Assembly (NCBI GenBank): GCA_009823505.1
Contig: VZQC01011939.1
Span: 3,576,751-3,640,750 of the forward strand
Source: Rhizomys pruinosus
Taxonomy: Eukaryota; Chordata; Mammalia; Rodentia; Spalacidae
Direction of reading: 5' to 3'
DNA length: 64,000 bases
The notes under the pieces were generated by a model that saw only the letters and a list, made by a program, of their open reading frames with translations, did not search any database and was not told the origin of the DNA. This document shows, one piece after another, positions 1 through 11,304 of this stretch. The translations under genes and the position numbers were made by a program. The number at the start of each line of letters is the position of its first letter. The stretch's first letter is position 1.

Positions 1-750
1 ATTGATTTGTTTAAGGTGTAATTTGTATCCTGCCCCTTTGCTGACAGCTGTTTAAATCTTATTTCAGGATTTTCCTCCTGAGGGAGTTTTTAGCATGCCC
101 TAGGTAAACCAATCATATCAATCAGGAAATAGGGATAGTTTGACTCCGACTTTCCCATTAGTAACTCCTCCTTAAATTTGCTGCCCTTCTTCTTGCATTA
201 ATTGCTCTAAACAGTGTTTCAAGCCGAATTGAAGAGGAGTGGTGACAGAGGGCAGCCTTGCCGAGTTCACCTTTAAGAAAGGGAATGTTTCTGTCGTTTC
301 CCCATTTAGGATGATATTGGCTGTGGGTTTCCTGTATATGGCTTTGATTACATTGAGGAATGATCCCTCCAATCCAATTCCTTTTAGGACTTTGAGCATG
401 AAGGGATGCTGGATTTTGTCCAAGGGTTTTTCAACATCAATTGAGATGATGGTGTGGTTTTTCTCTTTCATTCCATTTATGTGTTTGATGATGTTTATTG
501 ATTTTCGTATGTTGAACCATCCCTGCATCTCTGATATGAATCCAACTTGGTCATGATGGATGATCTTCTTGATGTGGGTCTGTATGCGATTTGCCAGTAT
601 CCTGTTTAGATTTTTGGCATCTGTGTTCATTAAGGAGATGGGTCTATAATTCTCCTTTTTAGTTGTATCTTTGCCTGGTTTTGGTAATAGAGTGATGCTG
701 GCTTCATAGAAGGAGTTTGGGAGAATTCCCTCTGATTGTATCCTTTCTTC
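1..750 (-). mobile_element. LINE-1 ORF2 segment, inverted 5' part of a twin-primed L1
   Basis: Read on the minus strand this is L1 ORF2 reverse transcriptase: the fingers region ([17 protein letters not shown]), the YRPISLMN block and an [16 protein letters not shown] palm motif. It abuts a plus-strand L1 3' part at about 750, giving the head-to-head arrangement that L1 twin priming produces. The left end lies outside the window. The catalytic FADD-type motif near 120-140 is lost to a substitution and a 1-nt insertion, so the copy is dead. Confidence 0.93.
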
Positions 751-768
751 TTGGCAAATCAAAACCAC
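172..768 (-). pseudogene. L1 ORF2 reverse-transcriptase fragment (198 codons)
   Basis: Longest open stretch of the inverted segment. Residues 1-150 align by eye with the L1 RT fingers and palm; after about residue 168 the frame leaves the family (the expected [15 protein letters not shown] block is missing), so a frameshift lies near 240-270. The apparent start Met sits at the inversion junction and is not a real start. No function is expected. Confidence 0.9.
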
Positions 769-1595
769 TTAAGATATCATCTTACTCCATAAGACTGGCT
801 AGGATCAAGAAAACAAATGATACCAAGTGCTGGAGAGGTTGTGGGGAAAGGGGAGCACTCATCCACTGCTGGTGGGAATGTAAACTCATATAGCCACTAT
901 GGAAAGCAGTGTGGAGAACCCTTGGAAGACTTGGAATGAATTTGACACCTGACCCAGCCATACCTCTCCTGGGCATGTACCCTCAAGACTCACCCCACCG
1001 CAAAGATACATGCACGGCCATGTTTATTTCAGCTCTCTTCACAATAGCAAGGAGCTGGAACCAAACCAAAAGCCCCTCAACTGATAAGTGGATAGAGAAA
1101 ATGTGGTACATCTACACAACGGAGTTCTTTGCATCAGTAAAGAAAGACAACATCATGAGCTTTGCAGGAAAATGGCTGAAACTAAAGGACATCATGCTGA
1201 GTGAAGTAACACAGTCCCAGCAAAACAAATGACGAATGGTATCCCTCATCTGTGGATGCTAGTGCCAATTACTTAGTTGTAAGTATTTCTTGTGCATGGC
1301 CCCTGAACTTTTGTCCAAAGCAGTTGGGAATGATGCATATTGGAAACAACAACAACAACAACAACAACAGAAAGGACTGCATCAAAGAACTGACTGAAAT
1401 AGTGAAGTTCTGCTCAAGACAGTCAACTTCCTCATGGAGAATATTGAGAAAGACTGAGAAAGAGATGAAAAGCATGTTTGGCAGAATACATGAGCTCTGG
1501 TGGGGTGGGGGGATGGGGGGATACGGGTCTAGATTTGATAAAAAAATATAAATAAATAAATTTAAAAAGGAAAAAAATAAATAAAAAAGGAAAGT
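751..1595 (+). mobile_element. LINE-1 3' part in sense orientation
   Basis: Starts inside ORF2 just before the KTNDTKCWRGCGERGTLIHCWWECK zinc-knuckle region, runs through the ORF2 C-terminus and a 3' UTR with (CAA)n at 1347-1370, a G-rich tract at 1498-1523 and an A-rich tail at 1545-1595. Order and sequence match the L1 at 56343-57392. Together with 1-750 it forms one 5'-inverted insertion. Confidence 0.93.
909..1232 (+). pseudogene. L1 ORF2 C-terminal fragment (107 codons)
   Basis: Contains the DPAIPLLGMYPQ and KMWYIYTTEFFASVKK blocks typical of the L1 ORF2 C-terminus. An in-frame TAG at 891-893 replaces the CAG (Gln) seen in the second L1 of the window, and a small change after QSQQNK brings the stop forward by about 12 codons. 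It is a decayed copy, not a gene. Confidence 0.9.
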
Positions 1596-1598
1596 CAT

Positions 1599-1724
1599 GG
1601 GGGGTGGGTGTTTGGTGCACACTTTTAATCCCAGCACTTGGGAGGCAGAGGCAGTGGATCTCTGTGAGCTCCAGGCCAGCTGGGACTAAAGGGAAACCCT
1701 GTCTCAAAAGAAAAAAAAAAAGAA
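1599..1724 (+). mobile_element. B1 SINE
   Basis: 7SL-like B1 body with TTTAATCCCAGCACTTGGGAG, GGCAGAGGCAG and CCCTGTCTCAAAAG, followed by an A-rich tail. About 30 bp of the usual middle (the GTTCAAGGCCAGCCTGGTCTAC block) is missing. It sits directly in the A-rich tail of the preceding L1. Confidence 0.93.
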
Positions 1725-2738
1725 ATACTTTCGTTTTTCTCAACACTACTTGCTCCATCATTTATAGTGGATTCATAGTATTCATTTACATGACAAAGCA
1801 GGCAAATGCTCAACTGTTAGGATGCCAGTCATCCTCTCTCAGAGCCAGCTACCCAGGACTTTCTCTAGGACAGTCAATACCTTTCCCATCTTCAGTCTCA
1901 CTTGCTGCTCAATGCAGCTCAGAATTCAAAGCCCAAAGCTTCTGAGACAGACAGACAAGAGTGTGGATTCCACACCCCCTCCATTGTTGCTGGTTCTCAC
2001 CATCCTGGTGGGTATCTGCTACAATCTGACATCCTTTACTTCAACTTTGTGAAACTGGTCCCTGTTCTCATAATGAGATTATGGGAAGATAATTAGCGCA
2101 CAGACTCAACATCAGTGATTTTTAAACAATATCATGATCTTTTCATCAGGTGCTATTAACTCTATGTTCTGCCACTGTGTCTGAGTCACAAGACCTGGCT
2201 CAACTGACAGTTGTGGGACTGCTTTCTGAATAACAGAATCTCTAAAGTTTAGGTTCTCCATATGACAGAGATAAGATTTATCCTTTAGCACCCAATGCTT
2301 TTCCCAAGAACTCCCAATGCCTTGCTGTGCACTTGGCACGAATGCCTGGCTGGGGAGTTGAGCCCTGCAGGGAGCTGCATTGCTGTTTCATGGCATCTCC
2401 TCTGTTTAGTTCTTCTGGCACATTTGTGGCTCTGAGTATTGGTTGAATGGCTTTGGGGATCATTCTAGAATGCCTTTCTGCCCCACAGTGCTTCTAAAGC
2501 TGGTCCTCCTGATGATGGGAATGGTGATGATCCCTCCCACTCCCAGTCCCAACCTTGGGTGGTGCTCTCTCCTCTGTCTCAGCTCCTGGCACCCTTCAGT
2601 AGGTGCCAGCATTTGGATTTGTGGACATTCTGGTCAGCTTTCCTGGATTTTCCAAGATTTCTTATGGCACAAAGACCTTTTGTTTAAGGAGGATTGGCTG
2701 TGATAGAGTGCACCTCCACTGACGGTGGAAATGGTTTT
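1725..2738. other. Unique sequence, no gene seen
   Basis: No repeat family or coding similarity recognised. Open frames here are short (under 90 codons) and lack domain-like composition. Confidence 0.6.
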
Positions 2739-2759
2739 AGCTTTTTTTTTTTTCCTTCT

Positions 2760-3178
2760 TCAAAAGAAGTTCTGCATGAGCTTGGTTAAAACATGAAGGA
2801 CATGTTTTGACAGTTTGTCTTCCTCAGGCTTGTAACATTCAACAATAAGAGCACCAGACAACTGCCTGCCAGCCTGTGTCATACAGCATCCTGCAAAGAA
2901 GCAGATTCCTTAGTGGTCTGAGGCAGCTTATGAAAAACCTCAGAGATGTATCCAGGGGATTGAGTACTGAGCCTGGCTGCACAGTTTGCTTTGCTAGACT
3001 GTCTAGAGTGGAAGACCAATTTCTAAACAGCTGTCTATATAGTTTAGTGGTCATATCTAGGGTCCAGTTATCAAGAGAAAGCAGGGCATTCAAGATGCTG
3101 GTCATCGGCATCCCTATGGCTTGCACACACATTTCTGCCTCCTCCTCTACCTGTTCTTCTAACTCAACTAACCCTTTT
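2760..3178 (-). pseudogene. Possible decayed coding remnant, unidentified
   Basis: A 121-codon minus-strand frame (3204-2839) looks more protein-like than chance frames: an acidic helix (VELEEQVEEEAEMC), hydrophobic heptads (ILNALLSLDNW, LRPLRNLLLCRM) and, after a +1 shift near 2855, an open tail ending KHVLHVLTKLMQNFF-stop. The spacing of VQxxGxPMTxIxxALLxL recalls, from memory only, a C-terminal helical stretch of FANCI; this is unverified. The first residues lie in the adjoining B1. An A-run on this strand at 2741-2752 could be a relic poly(A) or coincidence. Confidence 0.3.
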
Positions 3179-3326
3179 TTGGCCTTTTGAGACAGGATTT
3201 CCATGTAGCCCCAGCTAGCTTAGAACTCACTATGTAGCGCAGATTGGCCCCAGTCTCACAGAGATCTACCTACCTCTGCTCTCAAGTATGGAGGATTAAA
3301 GACTTGCACCACTATGGTACCCTCTT
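3175..3326 (-). mobile_element. B1 SINE, diverged
   Basis: Antisense B1: GAGACAGGATTTCCATGTAGCC, then GAACTCACTATGTAG, CTCACAGAGATCTACC and a GGATTAAAGACTTGCACCACTA head region. Many mismatches indicate an old copy. It cuts into the possible coding remnant on its left. Confidence 0.88.
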
Positions 3327-3338
3327 AATCCTTTTAAA

Positions 3339-3343
3339 AATAT

Positions 3344-3378
<35 letters not shown>
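3339..3378. repeat. (ATTT)n microsatellite
   Basis: About nine tandem TTTA units, placed where the A-rich tail of the adjoining antisense SINE would be. Probably expanded from that tail. Confidence 0.95.
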
Positions 3379-3380
<2 letters not shown>

Positions 3381-3382
3381 TC

Positions 3383-3572
3383 TTATGTGTATGAGTGTTT
3401 TGCCTGAACATATATAGGTGCGAACATGTCATGCAATGCCGTTGGAGGACAGAAAGTGGTGTCAGATATGCTACAAGTGGAATTACAGAGAATTCTTAGC
3501 TGCTAAGTAGAGCTGAGTCCATGTTCTCTCAAGACCAGCCAGTGCTCTTAACCCCTGCGCCATCTCTACAGT
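3383..3572 (-). mobile_element. B3-like (B2 superfamily) SINE, old
   Basis: Antisense tRNA-headed SINE: the 3' body (GTCATGCAATGCC, GGAGGACAGAAAG) is on the left and the head (CAGTGCTCTTAACCCCTGCGCCATCTCTACAG) on the right. Strongly diverged. Confidence 0.8.
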
Positions 3573-3597
3573 TGTGTCTAATCCTATTGATAGAAGG

Positions 3598-3768
3598 ACA
3601 AATATTCCCAGTGGGATGAAGGACCAAAGCTTCATGGTAAGATGAAGGACATTGCTTCTGGATGGGATGAGGTACTGATGCTCCCAAATGGATGAAGGAC
3701 TGATGCTTCCAGTGGGATGAAGGACTGATGCTACTGGATGAGATGAAGAAATGATGCTCCCAGGTGGG
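3598..3768. repeat. Minisatellite, 25-26 bp unit, about six copies
   Basis: The core GATGAAGGAC or a close variant starts at 3615, 3641, 3666, 3691, 3716 and 3742, giving spacings of 26, 25, 25, 25 and 26. Units also share CTGATGCT. Diverged, so probably not recently expanded. Confidence 0.9.
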
Positions 3769-3779
3769 GTTAAGATAGA

Positions 3780-4265
3780 TAAATTGTGTAAACTCTCTGG
3801 TCCATCTTCTCTGCTGCAATAAGGTTGTCTTTCCATCTGTGCTGTGTCACACTTGGGTTAGGAACCTACTCCAATGCTTGCATTCTGTTTTAGAACATCT
3901 TGTGAGAGGATAATTTTTTATGTCTATGAAATTAAAAGCATATCCACTTCCATATTTTCAAAAGAGAAGGGAAAGAACCTATTCAGAAAATAAAGATTCT
4001 TTAGGCAATGAAGCAGTTTACAATAGAAGAAGCAATAGATAAGTATCTCTTGAAAAGAAACATCAGGAAATCAGATAGTGGAGGGCAACATCGAAACCCT
4101 CATCTTTTCATGTTTAAACACCACACAACTCTTCTCTGTGTGCTTACAGTCAAAATCAATTACATATTTGTTCACAGCATCCATTATTTTGAGTATTGGG
4201 ATGCATTTGAGTGAATCAGGGAGCCCAAGCCTTCCTCCCATGAGCAGCTTTTCCAATCACACTCT
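3780..4265. other. Unique sequence, no gene seen
   Basis: AT-rich, nothing recognised. Confidence 0.55.
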
Positions 4266-4267
4266 CC

Positions 4268-4625
4268 CATTTTTGTTTCCTATTGCTATGACAAAATACC
4301 CTAACAAAAATAACTTAAGAGACAAAAAGGTTTAGTTTAGCCCACTGTACCAGATTAGAGTCAACTAGAGCAGGGAAGTCAATGTGGCAGGGCTTGAAGC
4401 GGCCAGTCACGTCTACAGTGAAGCGCAGAGAATGAGTCCTGCGTGCTGCCAGTGCTCTTCCTTTGGTACAGGGCCCAGCTTCTAAAAGGGTGCCACACAC
4501 AGTCAGGGTGAACTCAATGAGCTCCATTAGGAAATTCCCTCATAGGCATGCTCACAGGCCTACTCTGGAGAGTCCCTTACTGAGTGATCACCTTCCCAGA
4601 TGATCCCACCTTGTGTGAAATTAAA
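4268..4625 (+). mobile_element. Medium-reiterated rodent repeat (RMER1-like, name tentative)
   Basis: Starts GTTTCCTATTGCTATGACAA, followed by AATACCCTAACAAAAATAACTTAAG, a hallmark of a non-coding rodent repeat that recurs at 12.3, 15.4, 35.0, 36.8 and 51.0 kb. It ends near CAGATGATCCCACCTTGTG. No coding capacity. Family assignment is from memory. Confidence 0.65.
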
Positions 4626-4629
4626 AGTT

Positions 4630-5505
4630 AGAATTCATCATATGACATACTGTCTCCCTAGATCCCAGGCAGGATGGTGCTGATAACGGACTCTGGTCTA
4701 GCTAAGGACCCTGGTTCAAACAGGGCAACTGACAACACTGAGGACACTAGTACTCAAATTCTCCAATGTGAAGCTACTTAACAGATATAAATAGCTCATG
4801 TATAATCTGCCCTCCAGCTTAAGAAAAGGCAGCTAAGATCTATATCCACAGTCCACATCTTACAGAAAGCTCAAGACCCATGCAGAAGAGGAGATGCATG
4901 CATCCACAGTGCTGTAGCCAGACCACTGGGGCCTTCAATGCCCAGAACACGAAATTGGAGGCTTTACCCTGTCTACTAGGTGTGGTGAAGGTGTGCCAAG
5001 AGAACTCTCAACCAGGTTTAAGTTGATGTAAATGGGACACCTTTGTCAGGACTTTGGCACTGTGGATGAAAATTCTGGATGCACACACACTGATCTAACA
5101 ATCTTTGCTCCTAGATTATACTAAGTACGTTTTAGTCACACATGTACATAAATGCATGTTAAAAATTGTCAATATGGTACTGCTTATGATAAAAAATATT
5201 CATGACTGAATCATGGACTGATTCAATGATTCTTGTTAAAATATTCATCTAGAATTTCTCCTTGTATATTGGCAATCAAGACAACAAGACTAACACAGTC
5301 CTAGGCACAGCTTGACACTCTTTAGGCACAAGACACAGACAGGGCTCCTGTTTCCATGAACAAAATAAAGTGCAAATATATAGCACACAGATGAGGATAG
5401 ATGTAGAGCTGCTGGCCAACAGAAGTCGTTCCTGAAAAGAAGCAGATCATGAAGATGAAGAAGCTCTTTCGGCTTTTCCTAAAATACTTCTAATTGTTTA
5501 AAATC
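4630..5505. other. Unique sequence, no gene seen
   Basis: No recognised repeat or coding similarity. Confidence 0.55.
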
Positions 5506-5506
5506 T

Positions 5507-5668
5507 GGCCAAGTGTGGTGGCACACACCTTAAATCCCAGTACTCGGGAGGCAGAGGCAGGCTGCTCTCTGTGAGTTCAAGGCCAACCTGGTCTATATAG
5601 CGAGCTCCAAGCCAGCTGGGAATAAAGGGAGACCCTGTCTCAGAAAGACCAAAAATAAATAAATAAAA
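5507..5668 (+). mobile_element. B1 SINE
   Basis: Near full-length B1: GGTGGCACACACCTTAAATCC, GGGAGGCAGAGGCAGG, GTGAGTTCAAGGCCAACCTGG, AGACCCTGTCTCAGAAAGACC and an (AAAT)n tail. It carries the usual CCTGTCTC 3' motif, unlike the B1 halves of the chimeras at 53.8 and 57.4 kb. Confidence 0.95.
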
Positions 5669-5747
5669 TCTTATTATGGAAAAATAAAATTTAATTCTGA
5701 AAGCAGATCCAAGGGGATTTATGTAAACAAATGAAAAATAATTTTTC

Positions 5748-5984
5748 GGGCTGGAGAGATAGCCTACGGTTAAGAGCACTGACTGCTCTTGCAGAGGACC
5801 CAGGTTCGATCCCCAGCACCCACATGGTGGCTAAGAACCGTCTGTAAATCCAATTCCAGGAGAACTCTAGTTCCAGGGGAGTCCGAGACCCTCTTCTGAC
5901 CTCCGTGGCATTGCATGACACGGGTGCACAGACCTACATGCAGACAGTACATTCATACATATACAAAAATAAAATTTAAAAAAA
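5748..5984 (+). mobile_element. B3-like SINE with 17-bp internal duplication, young
   Basis: tRNA-like head with a B box (GGTTCGATCCCCAG), then a tandem 17-bp duplication at 5846-5862 and 5863-5879, then the tail CACGGGTGCACAGACC..CAGTACATTCATAC and an A-rich end. The flanks are a perfect 15-bp TSD, GAAAAATAATTTTTC (5733-5747 and 5985-5999), so the insertion is recent and L1-mediated. Confidence 0.96.
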
Positions 5985-5999
5985 GAAAAATAATTTTTC

Positions 6000-8520
6000 A
6001 TCTATATAGTACAATTTTCAAAAGGTATATACTTCAATTGCTTTAAATAATAATTAATGACTTTATGTCTAAAATGTACACTTCCAAAGTTACATGGTAT
6101 TTACATGACCCTCAAACCATTTACTGCCTGACGGTGGTCCTAAGGTCCACTTGCTGTATTCATATCAAAAAGCAACTTCACACCAAGGAAATCATAGCAA
6201 GGTTCAACTAGAGCTTTGTGGCTTGTTCTTCTAGATTAAGCAAAATTATATAGAGAGGCAATTAGAAAAAATAAGACAATTAAAATGAAGAATGATTAGT
6301 ATTGGGTCAGGACACTCCCATCCTATTCCGGATGCTGAGGCACCAGGAAGGTGTTGCGCACTGTGGGCACTTGAGACACTTCATCTCACCCTGGTGGAAG
6401 CTACCCATGGAGAGTGAAGATTTATCTCCAAAGAAGAGTGCTAGCAATGAACATGTGCAAGAACAGAGAATAACCCTTCATGCAGCATGTGAAAGGTGAA
6501 GATTAGTGGTAGCAGAAGGGGACTATGCTGGGTTTTGTTCATCCCCATCTTTAGGTGTTACCTGTCTGTCTGTCTGGAGGGGACGAATCTTCCCATCCTA
6601 GTTACTGGCCACTGGTACTAGTGTTTGACTCTGGAATTGGGCTGTCTATCTATCAACCTTTGTACTTGCTTGTGCCATTTGTCAATTGGAGAAACAAATG
6701 GTTGTGCACCTTCCTGAATCCACAGCTTCCCAAGAACTCACTACTAAAATAAACCCAAATCAGAGGACTCTGACATTGGTCTGCTTTCCTGGGAAGCCCT
6801 TGTGCCTACATGATGATGGCCCCCGGAGTTCTCATCACTTTTGTACCTGCCCCCTGTCTTTTCTCCCATATTATTAGAAATACTTCTACACCATCAACCA
6901 TTGCCTTCATTGTGTCACAAATCTGCACATCAATACATGGCTATAATAATAACAATAATTATTAGCATATTACAACTCGTATCACAATTTAAAGTGTCTT
7001 CATACACAAACTTATGGATAGAATCCTGCCAATTACATAAGTAAATCATTTGAGCCCATGGAGCACAGGAAGGGCAAGAAAGAAGAGTTGTGACAGGAGA
7101 TATGCTTCTTAGCCTGGACTTGAGGTCTCTTGAAGGTTGGTTCGATAGTTCCAGGTTATACTACCCCCCACTTGGTGTCCCTCAGAATAGGAAGCCATTT
7201 GGGCTCTTATGCAAACCTCAGAGAGCTGCCAACATCAATATCACAACCCAGCATTTCTATAATCAGAGTCTTTCTAGATCAAGTTAACCTTCAGCAGGGC
7301 CAGTGATATTCTGGCCCATTCCTCATGGGGTTCTGAGTCATGTGTGTGAATGGACTTCAGTTGCTTTTAACAGAAACCTCAATGGCTTCCTCACCTTCCC
7401 CTTCTGCTATTACCAAAGATGGTAAGCTTCCAGGAAACAAGGATCACATCTGCCCCTCACACATTACCAGGGAGTAGAGGATACAGATTTTGTTATGTGT
7501 ACAAATGAGAAAGTGGTAAAGTAGACAATATGACCCTTTTATCCTATGAATTCCTAATGGCATCTACCACAGTACTTATCACACATTATGTACTTGTAAA
7601 TATTTACTAATCAATTGGAAAAGTACGAGTGAATTTTCAAAGAAACCCAAGAGTCCCGGAGGAAGAATAAAGACAGAGCTCAGGGATGTTTGAATTAGAT
7701 ACAGATACACCGTCCTAGGTGTACATGCATGTATGTGCCAGGAAATATCATGATGAGTGAATATAGGGCATGCATGTGGGAGGGTGCATGCATGTACCAC
7801 AGAGTATTTAACTCTATTGTTTCTGAGATGCAGCAACATCTAGGATAGTGTTAGCAATTGCTCACTAGATTCCAACAATCTTGAAAAAAGTCCTTGATAG
7901 AAAACCAGGATTACAGCAGCAAAGCCCCTTTTAAAATCTAGATGAATTATTGTTTTTCAAGTGTGGTGATTGCAGAGCACAACTTACAGATCTTATTAAT
8001 TCAACTTAAACAAAGGCTGCACATCTCCCATAGAAAGTGCGGACAACAGCATGCTTCTTATTGTTGGGATGCTCTACCGTGTGGGAATGCTTTGTCTTCC
8101 TCAGCTCAGGACTGTGGATCAAGCAATGAGTCTCCTGGGCACAGATGTTTCTGCCCCTCCAGGTGACTACTTCTCTGTGAGAAGTGACTTCCAATGACAG
8201 GACTCCCATGATGACGCCTTCATTTGCTCCTCAAAATAATCATGAGAAGAGGGCAAGGAAGTATCTATTAGTTGTAGTTTCAGGGAGTAACTGATTTCCA
8301 GGAAGGTGACCCACCTGACATCCCATGGTCAGTGTGAACTTGAAGCTTCCTAGTGGAATGTGAGCACACTTCCGCCCCACCATCAGCTCCCAGAATCCAT
8401 ACAACACATTAGGGGCAGGTGTTCACCGTGTCCTCGTTCCTGACTCTACTTACACCTGGGAACCTTGGCCAAGGAGAAAGGGTCTCCCACTTGAAGGATA
8501 CACTTTGAAGAGCTTGGGGC
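6000..8520. other. 2.5-kb unique block, no gene seen
   Basis: No recognised interspersed repeat. Frames are under 90 codons, overlap on both strands and show no domain. AT-rich stretches near 6900-7000. Confidence 0.5.
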
Positions 8521-8530
8521 CAAATCTCCA

Positions 8531-8574
8531 GATATTTATTTATTTATTTACTTATTTATTTATTTATTTATTTA
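8531..8574. repeat. (TTTA)n microsatellite
   Basis: About 11 TTTA units, one changed to CTTA. It forms the tail side of the adjoining antisense B1. Confidence 0.95.
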
Positions 8575-8710
8575 TAGTCAGGTTCACCCTGCAGACCCAG
8601 CTGGTCTGAAATTCACTATATAGAGAAGACTGGCCTTGATCTCACAGAGATCCATCTGCCTCTGCCTCCCAGCTGTTGGGATTAAAGGCCTGTGCCACCA
8701 TGACCAGCTA
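8575..8710 (-). mobile_element. B1 SINE
   Basis: Antisense B1 lacking the usual GAGACAGGGTCTC end: AGACCCAGCTGGTCTGAAATT, TCACAGAGATCCATCTGCC, GGGATTAAAGGCCTGTGCCACCA. Confidence 0.9.
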
Positions 8711-8992
8711 GTAGATCTCCAGATGGATGGTTAAACCAGTGTCTGAGCCAACTCTCCAAAACCCTACACCTAAAGTCCACTCTCAACGTTGATTTAAAGA
8801 ATTTTTGTTCACCTTGGGATAGCTAAATGTTGAGTCACTGTTGGTTCAAAATGTATTAATTTTCTACAAAACTAGGAAGCTAAGTGAACAATTGTGGCTG
8901 GTTAGTTGTATTATTGTATTGTGAGCTAGTTAGGTTATCGTAGGCTCGTTAAATTATTGCAAGCTAGTTGTAGATCTTCCATCCCTCTGTTT

Positions 8993-9054
8993 CCTTGTGT
9001 CCCTCTTTCTGTGTGTCTCTGACTCTGTCTCTTTCTTCCCCCTCTTTCTCTCTG

Positions 9055-9144
<90 letters not shown>
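8993..9144. repeat. CT-rich tract followed by (AC)n
   Basis: Imperfect (CTGT/CT)n from about 8993 to 9104, then a pure (AC)20 at 9105-9144. The 208-codon plus-strand frame across it (starting 8997) is repeat-encoded Ser/Val/His and is not a gene. Confidence 0.97.
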
Positions 9145-9146
<2 letters not shown>

Positions 9147-9626
9147 TTCTATCTCTTTTTTTTCATAAGGAAGGAAACCATAGGGAGCAGTTGTATAGAT
9201 TCAGGGAGAATTGGGGGCTCGGCAACAGGTTTTGACTGGGTGTTTCAAAGCACAGTGTGTTGTGACATTCAGCCCTTTTCAGTGGATAGGGGAGGCGTGT
9301 CTCGCTCTCTCCTATGTAGCTGTTCTTTGTCTTGGCTATCTCCCTTTGGACTGGGGGGAAGTAGCAATGTTTGGACAATTGCTGGCACCTTAGCAAAGCA
9401 TAGTGGAAGAGCAGGAGAGTCAAGTTCAGCTACACTGACCCACCCCAGAGAAAGCAACACAGGACAGAGTAAAGCAATGAAAAGACACGCCCCTCTGAAG
9501 GCATGGCTCTTACAGAGCAAGGCAGGAAGGAGACCATCATGTTCTAAGCTGGAAGTGCTAGATAGAGTTGGGCTCACAATCACCAATGCTTTAGAAAGAA
9601 AAGACTTTGGGAAATGTGAGTAGTTA

Positions 9627-9950
9627 GCTGAGGAGAGGGTTCAGTGGGAAAAGTACTTGTCCTGTGTTAGGACCTGAGCTTGATTCCCAGAACCCATGTG
9701 AAAAAGCTGGGTGCTGTGGTATGTGCTTGTAGGCAGAGGGCTGAGGGATGGAGACAGGCAGCTTCCCAGGACACACTGACTAGCTAGCATAGTCCAGCAC
9801 GCAATTTCCAGGCTAATGAGAGTCTGCCTTAAAAATCAAGGTGGACAGCACCTGAGAAGGACACCCAGAGATGACCTCCGGCCTCCACATGCATGAGTAC
9901 ACACATGCACATGGAGCTGCACATAGCACACACACATGTACCCTCCCAAT
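9627..9950 (+). mobile_element. B4 (RSINE1-type) SINE
   Basis: ID-like head (AGCTGAGGAGAGGGTTCAGTG, TTGTCCTGTG, GAGCTTGATTCCCAGAACCC) joined to a B1-like middle (AAAAGCTGGGTGCTGTGGTAT) and the B4 tail (GATGACCTCCGGCCTCCACATGC) with CA-rich end. Order matches the ID-B1 mosaic B4. Confidence 0.85.
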
Positions 9951-10059
9951 ATGAACAGCAAGTAGTAACAGACTGAATGTAAGTGTGGGCTAGGTATTGT
10001 CTTTTTAACACACTGAGGTCATTAAAATATCTAGCCATTCAACACATGGTACTACTTTT

Positions 10060-10303
10060 AAAAAATTTTTTTTATTTATTTCTGTACGTGTATGAATGTA
10101 TTGTCTGCATGCAAGTTTGTGCACCCGTGTCGTGCAGTGCCACGGAGGTCAGAAGAGGGTCTCAGATTCTCCCGGAACTGGAGTTCTCCTGGAATTGAAG
10201 TTTCAGACAGTTCTCGGCCGCCATGTGGGTGCTGGGGATCGAACCCGGGTCCTCTGTAAGAGCAGTCAGTGCTCTTTAACACTAGGCCATCTCTCCAGCC
10301 CAA
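10060..10303 (-). mobile_element. B3-like SINE with internal duplication, young
   Basis: Antisense copy with the duplicated block (GGAACTGGAGTTCTCC / TGGAATTGAAGTTTC) and an intact B-box complement (GGGGATCGAACCCGGG). Imperfect 12-bp TSD: GGTACTACTTTT at 10048-10059 and GGTGCTACTTTT at 10304-10315. Confidence 0.95.
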
Positions 10304-10374
10304 GGTGCTACTTTTTATTAAAGTAAAATGCCCCTGTATTTTCATCACTCACTGTGTACAAGCTAACCTATTCC

Positions 10375-10538
10375 TCTTTTTTTTTTTTTTTTTTTTTTGG
10401 TCTTTTCAAGACAGGGTCTCCCTGTTGCCCTAGCTGTTCTGGAACTCACTCTGTAGACCAGGCTGGCCTTGAAGTCACAAAGATCCACCTGCCTCTGCCT
10501 CCCAAGTGCATTAAAGGCATGTGCCACCACTCCCAGCA
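10375..10538 (-). mobile_element. B1 SINE
   Basis: Antisense B1 with a T-run at 10377-10398, GAGACAGGGTCTCCCTG, GACCAGGCTGGCCTTGAAGTC and AAGGCATGTGCCACCAC. Confidence 0.95.
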
Positions 10539-10539
10539 C

Positions 10540-11287
10540 TAACCTATTCCTATACCCAAACGTGAGCTGCACTAAGCCCAGCTTTCCCAATAACTACATT
10601 CTCATTGGTAGATGCAGAGCTGCTTCATGTTTTTCATTAGCTCTGGAAGCCAAGTTTGTGGGCCCAATCAGAGAAGTTGGATTCTGGTGGACAAGATCTG
10701 TAGCTATGACCTGGCAAGTCCGGACTTGCTAGCACATGCTCTCAGCCTACAGGCTCATTGTGGCCTCACTTTCCCCATCTATTCTGGTAAACAAAGATCC
10801 TTGTGCATCTTATGCTTCCAAAGTTGTTCATTTTTCATACTATTTTTACAAAACATCTCAGAATCAAAAATCTATACTTAACAGGTTGCTATGAAATGAT
10901 CTGCTAAACAGCTCTTAAATTCAAATGCTAAACTGCTGTAGAATTATAAATTAACATCAATGTCAACAGCAAAGATTGCTATACTAAGAAGAGATCTTGG
11001 CTTTGCTCCTTCTTAGCACTGATCAAAAAGATACGTAGCCTACAATATGCAAGGCCAACCTTTGACAATACTGTATCTACCAAACCAATTTACAAAAAGT
11101 GTCCATTATGTCTATGAGCATCCTACTCTTTCAGTGTGTAGAATGTTTTGTTAAAATAATTGGAATCTGCACTTGGGGGAGGCAGAAGAGGCAGGCACTT
11201 GGAAAAGAATTCCCTTCATCAGTTTGCCAACTTAGGTAAATAAGATATAAAGTAAAACACAAGCCTGCAAAAGAAGCCAGTCTCTGT
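10540..11287. other. Unique sequence, no gene seen
   Basis: A possible tiny B1 scrap (CACTTGGGGGAGGCAGAAG) lies near 11170; otherwise nothing recognised. Confidence 0.5.
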
Positions 11288-11304
11288 AAAAAAGAAGTCT
11301 ACTG

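Noticed and set aside
2839..3204. Firm assignment of the remnant to FANCI
   Set aside because: The resemblance is from memory, partial, and lost after the frameshift; kept only as a hint.
8997..9623. 208-codon plus-strand open frame
   Set aside because: The first third is encoded by CT/AC microsatellites; the rest has no similarity.
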